From NCBI GenBank assembly GCA_030340625.1, contig JAOPHQ010002000.1, forward strand, positions 15,001 through 79,000: DNA of 64,000 nucleotides. Direction: 5' to 3'. The position numbers and the translations under genes were made by a program. Source of the DNA: Merluccius polli (lineage: Eukaryota > Chordata > Actinopteri > Gadiformes > Merlucciidae). Positions within the stretch are counted from its first letter, which is position 1; each line of letters begins with the position of its first letter. The notes under the pieces are model-generated. The model did no database searches and was not told where the DNA came from. It saw nothing but the letters and a program-made list of their open reading frames with translations. Below, piece by piece: positions 54,715-64,000 of this stretch.

Positions 54715-54870
54715 GTATACATACCCACCCATAGACACGCACACACACACACAAACACACACGTGTACATACCCGCCCACACACTCTCATGTCATGCACA
54801 CATGCACCCCCCCCCCCAACCCCACCCGATACACACACACACCCCACACCCCGCATACATGCACACACAC

Positions 54871-54930
<60 letters not shown>
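53952..54930. repeat. TG and CA microsatellites
   Basis: TG at 53952-54045, CA blocks at 54683-54930. The CA block ends with about 25 pure CA units. Confidence 0.9.
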
Positions 54931-54933
<3 letters not shown>

Positions 54934-54959
54934 GACCAGCCTTGAAGCGGGGGATGTTT

Positions 54960-56870
54960 TTGTGAATGTTGAAAGGGGTTGCATTTGTTTTGTGTTTCGT
55001 TGTATTTTGGTGGGTCTTCTATTAAAGAGGCTCCATTATTGGATCCAGGAGGTTTTGTGAGGACACGGCAGTGACACAAGTGGCATCTTTAACAAAATGT
55101 ACGGCGTCTCAAGCTGGTTCAGATTCAGCCACATTAAATATTCCAAAAAACTATTAAAAAAAAACAACGAAACAATTTCACATTGCTTTAATAACAAACC
55201 GCCTTCCAGACTATGTAGGAGACCAATGTCCTCGGAAATGCAAATGTGGTTCTTTTGAGATGCAAATGTCCGAGTACACATTTCAGAAAATAATAATTCA
55301 ACGGCCCACATTATGTTTCCCCCGTTCTTCCAAAAATTCAGTTGGCTTGCTGCTATTTTTGTCATCTTTATATGCCATGCGGTCTCCGATTGTCTCTGTC
55401 ATCATGGCAGACTGGGAGCCTGGGAGAGGATCTGACGCGCGGTGCCAGTTTGGCACAAGCAGCGAAAACACAAGGCAGACACAGGGCGGTATCACAATCC
55501 TAACCGTCGCACACATTAAGGTCACTTTTGTGCAAATTTCAGTTTTTATGTGTTGCGCCACACACATTCCATACTCTCGTCAAAAGACGAGAGGTGTATG
55601 GCATACTGTACTGCATCGTGTGCTACATTGAGAAATGTATTGCAATCAACCTCCTTTTTTTTCAATGGTTTACTTATTTTGATGGTCTCTTCAACACTCC
55701 CACTAGCCAGACATTTGAGGGTAGGATTTCTAGGTCAAGTTGCTTCAGACTGGCTTACGTAACAGAGGATGAAACAAGATTGAAGCAAGGCCAGGGCTCT
55801 GTGTGGTGATGTAAACAGGAAATATTTCCACCCCAGAATCTGTTCTAAGTAGCTCCATTACAACTGGCAAATAGAAGAAGAAGAAAAAAAGATGAATATA
55901 AACAACAAACAAACCAAAAGTAAATAATAATTTAACTTCGTTTCGCTTTTCTGGATATGCTCTCTGAGGCGAGTGTTTCGGCGTGTGTTCACCTGTGCGC
56001 TGCGCGGTGGCGGTTTTACTCTTCGCCAGACAATAGTATACTGCAAAAATCTCCTGCTCAGCATGCTTGGACATTATGGGAGTGTTGAACTAATGATATC
56101 TAATGAGCTCTCTGTGACACATGTCTACACGCTCCCTAACTGCCATGGGACCCATTAATAGATAACAATGTTGTAATTAGCTTTGTTGCTGAGACCGACC
56201 TCCAGGTCTATAAATATATCAAACTATATTTATTGTGGATGCCGTTTGTATACTGTGGCTGTGTGAGTCCTTGGAAAATAAAAAAAAAGTTAATGTATTT
56301 AATGGTGATTGTTTTCTTTTTCAACATTGCAATGTTTGCACATTATTAGACTAGAGGCCACACACTAGCAATCAAAAGTGTTGTATGCCTTTCTTTATAT
56401 TTATTTGAAGAAGAAACCGAGACAATATAGGTTATTCAATGTCCAACAATGAGATGGAAACATTATTTGTTCATGTCTTCAGCAAACTTCAGTGCAGAGG
56501 CAGAACAAACACATGGCAGTCTCCAAAAATTATATTACAAATGTATTTTTTTGTTCATGTTGTAACCCACTGCAAACATTTTTAGCGGTCTGCAGGTCTC
56601 CTAGCAACAGCAAACAAAGGCAGGGCCCATTTCAAGTTTCCCGTGGTGCGGCCAGTCCGGTGCGCCTTTGATCTTGACTGGGAAAATAGCTGAGAGGGCA
56701 CTACTCACATTTGTCTTTCATTTACTCACCCCCACCCCCACCAAACCCCCCCGAACCCCCCTTTCCAAAAAAAAAATGTCCCCCTGAACAGCCAAATCTT
56801 CATCCGTCCCCACCGTCCACTAGTCCCCACTGAATAGACAAAAGACTACAGAGTTAAGCTGAAACAGGCT
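54960..56870. other. Repeat-poor stretch, candidate enhancer DNA
   Basis: Contains the octamer pair (55238, 55260) and an X-box-like GTCTCCTAGCAAC at 56596-56608. No convincing coding frame. Confidence 0.4.
55238..55267 (+). promoter_or_regulatory. Paired octamer (POU) sites
   Basis: ATGCAAAT at 55238-55245 and again at 55260-55267, same orientation, 22 bp apart (about two helical turns). The block 54960-56160 is repeat-poor and could be a distal enhancer. Confidence 0.5.
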
Positions 56871-56872
56871 AT

Positions 56873-56940
56873 TTCTTCTTCTTCTTCTTCTTCTTCTTCT
56901 TCTTCTTCTTCTTCTTCTTCTTCTTCTTCTTCTTCTTCTA
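56873..56940. repeat. TTC (GAA) triplet array
   Basis: About 22 uninterrupted TTC units. An AAC array follows at about 57005-57026. Confidence 0.95.
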
Positions 56941-57281
56941 TAGTCACTGCCTGACGGAGACGGAGACATTGATTGTGGTTCCCGTGTGAAGGGAGAGAGA
57001 AAAAACAACAACAACAACAACAACACAAAAACGAGAGAGTAGGCCTAAACTAAGTTCAGATTTTGCCCTTTGTGTCCATTGTCGCACAGTTGACTTACAG
57101 GCGCCGAGCGTCCCCAGCCTCTGTGCGCGGCGCGGCCATAACCGCCTTTTAATATACACATAACTCCTGCTCTGCCCGCGACAGCGCTGAGTGCTGCCCT
57201 AATGTGCGTGAATCCAGGCAGAAACGCCAGGTGCTCCGGGACAAGAGACGGACTAACAGTACCGCTCTTGTGTGTTTGCGA

Positions 57282-57331
57282 GGGGCAGGGGTGGGGTGGG
57301 GGTGGGGGTGGGGGTGGGGGTGGGGGGGGGG
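57282..57331 (+). repeat. G-quadruplex-forming GGGGGT array
   Basis: Successive runs of four to five G separated by single T, then a 10-G run; meets the four-run quadruplex rule several times. Lies in CpG-richer DNA (57080-57360). Confidence 0.85.
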
Positions 57332-57979
57332 CGGCTAGGGGCATCATGGGAGGACGTCCAGGAGAGGGAGGTTTTTCGACGTGACAAGCGCTACTGTAAG
57401 GCGGAACGCATTGTGTTTGACATCCTTTCTCACACTGTAATGAAGCTTTCCAGGGTAAAGACCAGGGGAAGGGAAACGGCAATGGCCACCGTATGTAGGC
57501 TCGTATTTATGCAAGCGATTGGGCGGCACGATGGACAGGGGCCGACGCATCTTACGTTCTCTGTGATGTTATCGTACTGTGATTCTCTGCCCCGCTTTCA
57601 TCCAGGACCCTGCTCAGACAGCGCAGGAGATTAAACAAATTGAAGTGTTACACAGTGTTGTGTTGCAATTTACTGTAATTGATGTTTCCATACGCTGCCG
57701 AAGCCTGCTACAGCAATTGGATGTGTTGGTAGGGAGACATGGATCCCAGTGGGGTGTATTGACCCAGGCGGTGGACTAATAATGCTCTATTGGCATGTTT
57801 TAATGCTCTCCCATTGTTTCTGTAACAGGGGAACTCTTTCCTCGGGTTTGAACACACCTGACGCACGGCATAATGTGGGATCCACACTTTGTTCTGACTC
57901 AACTGGCAAGACGCAAAGGGCTGTGGAAGCCCTTCCACCTGTGCTCAACTAAGCAAGTGTAAGTCAACAAATAAACACA

Positions 57980-57980
<1 letters not shown>

Positions 57981-58041
<61 letters not shown>

Positions 58042-58270
58042 TGTGTGTGTGCATGCAGACAACAATATATGCATACAACAAAATGTAATGTTGTTAATGT
58101 TTAAATAATGTACATGTACAAATCATACATGAAAAGAGAAAGTGCATTTGAGCTAGCAATTTACCAATGTTTCACACACACACACACACACCAGCACGCA
58201 CACACACACGCATGCACACACGCACACACACACACACATACACACACACACACACACACACAAGCACACA
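57981..58270. repeat. TA and CA microsatellites
   Basis: TA 57981-58035 and CA 58173-58262. Confidence 0.9.
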
Positions 58271-58642
58271 AACAAGTACACATATAAAACCAAGAAATAG
58301 TTACAACGAATGATTTGGGCAATGCAAATGTGGATTTTCTCCAAAATATGAGCATCTTATTTAACCGCGGTCACTGCTGCTTTGCGTGTGATGTCCAACA
58401 GAAAGAGTGGAACACATGCCAGGTTGTTAGTGGAGCGCCATTGGGAAGACTTTCTTCTCAACGCATGGCGTAGGAGTCTGATGCAAAGTAGTGCAATGTA
58501 GGGTTTAAGAAACTCAGAAATAGCTCAACCTACAAGGACTTTGGCTCCTCGTCTACTCTCTGCATTCAACAAGGACCCCCCTCTCTCTCCCTCTCTCTCT
58601 CTCTCTCTTCTCTCTCTCTCATGTCTCATGTCTCAAGCGTTC

Positions 58643-58675
58643 CTCAGCACATGACATAGCATGTCATGTGCTGAG
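58643..58675. repeat. Perfect 15-bp hairpin
   Basis: Arms CTCAGCACATGACAT (58643-58657) and ATGTCATGTGCTGAG (58661-58675) with a 3-nt loop AGC. The match ends abruptly on both sides. Confidence 0.85.
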
Positions 58676-58745
58676 TGTTGTGACATGAAAATAACATTGC
58701 ACACGTCCTCAGGACCTCACCCATCAATCAAAAAAAAAGAAATAC

Positions 58746-58751
<6 letters not shown>

Positions 58752-58831
<80 letters not shown>

Positions 58832-58873
58832 GTGTGTGTGTGTGGTGTATTTTTTTAAACTACACCCATCTAG

Positions 58874-58909
<36 letters not shown>
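58752..58909. repeat. TA and ATCT arrays
   Basis: TA 58752-58821, TG, then ATCT 58872-58909. A short GAAT array follows near 59003-59024. Confidence 0.95.
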
Positions 58910-59029
58910 GCCAAACTGTTTATCTATCTAATATTATATTTATTTGTCCATGTCATATTGAGTGAGTTTCATACTCCACTGCACTTGGTCCAGTTAACAT
59001 GAATTGAATGAATGAATGAATGAATTTAG

Positions 59030-60740
59030 CATGTGTGCTAAATAGCTAACAGCTGTCTATAGCCTTCTCCAGTTAGACGTTGTCGTATATTATTCTATTC
59101 TATATCACATCCAACAAAACGTCTGCTCCTCTGCAGCTTTCTATTCCGAGCCCCATGCGGAGTGGACCTGCCCGGCTATTGTATATGACATCCCATATGG
59201 ATGAGTCCATATGCTGCGATGTGTAATACACTGTGTAATATGCTCGCATTCAAATAAACAGAAGAGTTTGGTTCTCACGTATTTCTTGCACATCCTTTGT
59301 TTTTCTTGCGTTGTCTATATTCTGTGTTGTTTATGCTTCTGTGTTTCTGTGATTTCATAAGCAACTGACGGATACTATGTCTATACCTGAAATAAAGGGT
59401 GGTATTTTTCCAGAACCTTGCCAGAATTAATACCTGAAGATTTCCACGTTCCACGGTGCACCTGTCAGACCTGACTGTTTGCACACACAACATTCCTCCT
59501 CACAATTCAAGTTATTTTTAACTTGTGCTCTGAATACCAGATTAGTTTACTGCATTAAGACTCGCATTTGGATACTGACTCAATAGTAACAAACAAGGAT
59601 GGTGAACACAGGGTAGAGACACCTCAGCAGGATTGTCAACTATTCAGCTTTTGCAAATCTATTCATTTATTATTATTATTTTAATTTAATATTTATTTGG
59701 CAGGGACAGTACACATTAATCAACATTTTAGTTCACACTCCAATGTAAAATTAGTTAGCTAATTTACATCTGTAGTCCCAGGGCAAAGTATTTAAACGTG
59801 AAAGCATTTAAATACTCAATGGTTATATGTATCTAATCATGACAATCACACACAAGAAAGTAAACACAAACTGAAGAAAACATACATTACTATTAAGCTA
59901 TGATCACGTTTATTGAAAGCATGACTGTATTATATATCACCAATATCATTTATCTATTGATTTCTTAAAAAGGCTAAACCAATAAACAACAGTCCATAAG
60001 CAATGATTATTGCATTATATTTTCAATGTGTAAATGAGAACACATGGAACTACATTGTATATCTGGCAATATTTAGGTTTTGTACTTAGCATATATATTG
60101 TACATATATTAAAAAAGATGTAGCTCTATATGAACACCAATATAATGATCAAAGCACACACATAAGAAGGTGAAAATATAATTTCAAAACAGGCCGCCAC
60201 ATCTATCAGACCACTAACTAATGGTGAAGATACCAACACCTGCAACAGCAAACATGTATTCACTTAACTTCAATCAAAGCATCTTCCACTGAAGTCCCCG
60301 CGGCCAATAAGCAAACACTATCTATTTTGAGGCGAAGCCGGAAAAAAAATTAATAAAGATGAGCGTTTAGAGTTTCTCAATCTGTGTAATAATGTTCGCT
60401 GTGTGTACTCTTGGACGTCGTCCTGTTCTGTTTGTGCCATATAGATTTGTCACCTCTTAGCTATATGACATTTCTGGAGAGAGCGAAAAAACAATCATGG
60501 TACAGAAGTAGTGGGGGTGGGGTGGCGTTTGTCAGGGGGTTCAGATAGTAAAATGTCTGTCTTTGTCTCATCCAACACATTTTATTTTTATAACTGAGAA
60601 ATCTGTTCAGGGACCCCAACATTTTTTTTTCGTTCCAACTGTCAGGGTGTCACTTATCAGGAAAAAAAAAACAGAAAGTGAAACTGCTTCACCACCCCCA
60701 ATCCTTCTGTATGCTCAGAGGCTAACTGTTTCCAAGAACC
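59030..60740. other. Non-coding stretch
   Basis: AT-rich; only the dispersed-repeat fragment at 59675 stands out. Confidence 0.4.
59675..59795. repeat. Possible dispersed fish repeat fragment
   Basis: The segment GGCAGGGACAGTACACATTA ... CTGTAGTCCCAGGG resembles a widespread fish interspersed repeat. Only one copy is seen here and no ends are defined. Confidence 0.35.
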
Positions 60741-60762
60741 GAGGTGGGTGGGGGCGGGCGGG

Positions 60763-60860
60763 GGGTGCACACACACGATGGCACGCACACACACACGATC
60801 ACACACACACACACGCACACACACACACACGCACACATGCACAAGCACACACACACACAC
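60763..60860. repeat. CA-rich microsatellite
   Basis: Interrupted CA/CG tract. Confidence 0.9.
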
Positions 60861-61139
60861 ATGAACGCGCATGAACACGGTGACCTGTCCGCTCAACCGT
60901 ACACATCTGAGTGTCCTTTGCCTAGATAGCCCCCCACGCCCCTCAAACAAAGTGTACACCTCCGGGTCACCCTGCAGCCCCCAGGTCTCGTTGGGGGGAC
61001 TCAGTGAGGTAATGATGGCTGAGCAGGCCGAGCCACCGGGTCTCCACGGTGCTATCTGCAATGATTGAGATGTTAACCTTCAACCAGCCAGCCATTTCCC
61101 CCCCAACCCCCACCACACCCCTCTTTAGTACCGTGTCTC

Positions 61140-61662
61140 GTCCCCGTCTCACTGATCCCCCCTCCCTTCTCCTCCTCCTCCAACCTCCCTCACCCCCCCT
61201 CCCTCCTCCTCCTCCTCCTCCTCCTCCTCCTCCTCCTCCTCCTCCTCCTCCTCCTCCTCCTCCTCCTCCAACCTCCCTCACCTCCCCACTCCCTTTTCCA
61301 CCTCCTCCTTTTCTAAATCCCACCTCTCCCAGCCTCAACCCCCCCCCCTCTCCCGTCTCCACCTCCTCCTCCCTCACCCCCCCCCCCCCCTCCCACCCTT
61401 TTCCTTCTCCTCCAGCCCCCCCTCATCCTCCACTCCCTCTTCTTCCTCCTCCTCCTCCTGCTTCGGCTTCGTCTCCCCCCCCCCCCCCCCCACACCCCCC
61501 CACCCGGTGGCAGCCTCTCCATCCGTCTGCGTGATGGGAGAGCCAAGCCATTAGTGAGCCCCCAGTGCTGATAATGAAGCCACAGAGGTGGTCTGAGTAC
61601 ATGTGGTGGAGGAGGAGGTGGTGGAGGAGGAGGAGGAGGTGGAGGAGGAGGAGGAGGTGGAT
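61140..61662. repeat. CCT-rich tract followed by GGA-rich tract
   Basis: Pyrimidine-rich strand at 61140-61500, including about 22 CCT units at 61203-61269, then purine-rich GGA units at 61605-61662. The two are complementary in sense and could fold back. Confidence 0.9.
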
Positions 61663-61679
61663 GGTAGATTAGGATAATT

Positions 61680-63080
61680 ACCTGGCTTTTGTGGCCACAT
61701 TGAGGAAAGAGGAAAAAGAAAATAGCAGAATGTCTTACTTCCTGCCAGCGTTGATCTGCTGAGCGCCTATAATATGGCTAAGTGTGACGTTCAGCGCTCA
61801 CATTGAGAAATAAATTACACAAATTATTTGAAAATGTTTGGGATTGAAACGGTGGGGAAACTGTGATTAATTTAAATGGCGCGGCGCTGAACGGTGTTAC
61901 ATTTATTAATGTATTTGTGTTTACGGTGACTGCTTGTCTGTCTTTTCTTCCTTCTTCCACTTCCATGTATGTTTCTATTTGTATTTTTTTTAGTTCGTAT
62001 TTTTATTTAGCTTCGCCCTGGGTCTATTCCAAATAAGTAACCCCCCACCCCCACCACCTCACCAAATATGCTCACATGCGGGGGACTTTGAAGAGTCTTT
62101 GAGACCAGGTTTCAAATGATGATGGGCAACCGATGGCAGGCGGGGGTTCCCTATGCTTCCCTCCTGTAAATCCATTCTCCACACAGCACATTTGAAATCA
62201 CACCAGCGTCCCCATAACACGCCGGAGGAGACATTAAGCGGCGGTGCGTTACTTTCATGTACGATAGCGTGGTCCCCCTGTACACTTTGATGTGCTCTCT
62301 TCTTTTTTTTCACGTTCATGCTTTATTGAAAATAACACGCCCGCGCTGAAGCAATGGCAGCTAGAGCTTCCTGTTGCTACACTTGTGTGTAGCCTAGCCT
62401 AGCCTAGCATGGCGTAGCCTACCCCCCCCCCTCACACACACACACACACACACAGCCTCCTCAGGATTGGCTTGTTTGTGTTTGGAGGTGATTAGGGAGA
62501 AAGAGCTGGGGCCCGGAGATGTAGAGAAGAGTGGCCCCCTCGACCTATCAGGGAGCAGGGTGTACCGAGCACTGCGCTGCCATTGGTTGCCGGGGGTAAC
62601 ACACACGTCTTCATTTCCTCTAGCCATGCTCTCTGAGTGCCCGGCTCTTCACGTCCAAGCCCTGGGGGGGGTGATAGTGTCAGGATTAGAGTCTCTGTCT
62701 TTTGAATGTGCACGTCTGTGTGTGTGTGTGTTATTGTGTGTGTGTGTGTGTATGTGTTATTGTGTGTGTGTATGTGTTACATACACATTTATATATATAT
62801 ATATAATTTATTATTATATTATTTATTTATTTATTTTTAAATTCATTTATATATTTTATATATATATTATTTTTTTTATTTTTTTTATTTGAATGGTTGG
62901 TTTTGCGATATGGGGGGAATATGGGTCTTTCCTCTCTTCCTGCCGGTAGAGAGGAAGGACGCCATCTTCAACATCATCATAATCTCTCTCCTGTGTTTTA
63001 TTTAATCTTTCTTTATAATGTGTAATATGAATTTAGTTTATAATCTTGGTATGGTCATCAATTTCTGAGACCTGCTATAG
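61680..63080. other. Non-coding stretch
   Basis: Small repeats only: CA at 62433-62453, TG 62709-62775, AT-rich TTTA tract 62785-62890. No gene recognised before the retroelement fragment. Confidence 0.4.
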
Positions 63081-64000
63081 ATGATGACCAACGACCAGGG
63101 CCGGATCCTACACAAATGCTATGTCACAATTCAAGTGGGGAACCACACAAGGCACAAGATTATTCTACCAAAGAGAACAACCATTGGTAGTATTGAAACC
63201 ATTGCTAAGGTGCTTGAAACAGACTCACCTCTGAAGAAGTCCAGTGCCGAGGTCAGCAGCATTGACACCTCACACAACGCCAAAAGACCTCCATCGCAGT
63301 TGTGGCATCCATCTGTTGACCTAAGTAACTTGAATGGAAAACAGCAAAAGGTGGCACAGATGCTACATGAATAATCTGCTGCCTTCACACAACACAACAA
63401 ACCATCCATCAACCTGAAAGATGACATTCCTGTCCAATGAGCGTACATGTCTCTACCAAAACCCCTGTACCAAAACCCCTGTACCAGGAATTTAAAGAAT
63501 ACAACTAAGACCTCCTAGCCAAAGGATGGATAGTGATGTCAAAGTCTCCATACTCTGCACCAGTTGCCTGTGTCCGCAAAAAGGATGTGTCACTCTGGCT
63601 GTGCAACGATGACTGACTAAGCAGATGATGGTACCTGACAGACATTCTCTGCCATGGATCCAAGACCTGACCGACCCTGTGCGGCTACAGCTCATTCTCC
63701 ATTCTTGACCAAGGCAAAGCACACCACCAAGTTTTTATTGCAGAGGGCTCCAGACACCTCACCGCTTTCATCACACCGTGGGGAATCTACAAAAGGATAA
63801 GGATACCCTTTGGCATCTCCAACATCCGGCAGCCTTCCAGAGGAGCATGGAGGAGATGTTAAAGACACTCAGGGACGAGTGTGGCATACCCTACCTTGAT
63901 GTTGTGCTCTGATTTGCTAAGACATTTGAAGAGCATGTGGAGGGACTCATCATCAGGTCATCAGGGCTCTCCAGAGACATGATATCAAGCTCAGGCCAGA
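63081..64000 (+). pseudogene. Broken Ty3/Gypsy-type pol (reverse transcriptase) fragment
   Basis: Conceptual reading shows the pre-RT linker (63081-63371), GWIVMSKSPYSAPV and VRKKD (about 63520-63590), FSILDQGKA (about 63692-63720), TAFITPWG and IPFGISN. These are the N-terminal and palm motifs of Ty3/Gypsy reverse transcriptase. At least four frame changes and stops (63372, 63438, 63614, 63910) break it. The catalytic YxDD is YLDV at 63892-63903, so the second Asp is lost. It runs off the window end; no LTR is visible. Confidence 0.75.

Noticed and set aside
55260..55809. Overlapping plus-strand frames of 93 and 123 codons
   Set aside because: No protein similarity recognised; composition fits non-coding DNA.
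58643..58675. microRNA precursor
   Set aside because: The stem is only 15 bp with a 3-nt loop and no extension, too short for a typical precursor.

Overview
The window is a piece of a teleost fish genome. It holds one recognisable pair of genes: two Zic-family zinc-finger transcription factors arranged head to head in the middle. On the minus strand (26590-29222, three coding exons) lies zic3, identified by its MTMLLD start, ZOC-like block, RYMRQPIKQELSCKW segment, five C2H2 fingers and FNEWYV end. On the plus strand (36565-40089) lies a divergent Zic with the same finger architecture. Its linkage to zic3 and its sequence fit zic6, the Zic paralogue known from fish and absent from mammals. 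About 7.3 kb separate the two start codons, so the promoters can share regulatory DNA. The organism call rests on the zic3-zic6 pair, very dense CA/GA/TA microsatellites and long G/C homopolymers. A clupeiform-like teleost is my guess for the lineage, but the sequence alone does not settle it.

Layout. 1-17.5 kb: non-coding flank packed with simple repeats, with a probable hAT-type short element at 116-673, two LINE-tail fragments (about 6.03 and 13.2-13.5 kb) and a perfect RFX X-box at 6.72 kb. 17.8-26.5 kb: repeat-poor, AT-rich DNA downstream of zic3, with small CpG-richer patches carrying CRE, E2F, YY1 and CCAAT motifs. 26.6-29.2 kb: zic3. 29.2-36.6 kb: shared intergenic regulatory region, with a triple CCAAT cluster next to zic3 and a PBX-MEIS decamer, CCAAT, TATA-like and ZIC-like cluster next to zic6. 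36.6-40.1 kb: zic6, with a CTA repeat just after its first splice donor and an unresolved reading-frame change in its last exon. 40.1-45 kb: zic6 downstream region. 45-63 kb: repeat-dense flank with foldback structures, a paired octamer site and a G-quadruplex run. 63.08-64.0 kb: a broken Ty3/Gypsy-type reverse transcriptase running off the window end.

zic3 and zic6 encode nuclear DNA-binding factors. Zic3 acts in neural plate, neural crest and left-right patterning in vertebrates; zic6 is expressed in dorsal neural tissue in fish. Most of the window is non-coding, and its likely role is cis-regulation of this pair. The main open issues are the zic6 C-terminal frame, the weak zic6 intron 1 donor beside a triplet repeat, the strong excess of the palindrome TAGGCCTA across the central 20 kb, and several candidate promoters or enhancers without an assigned transcript.
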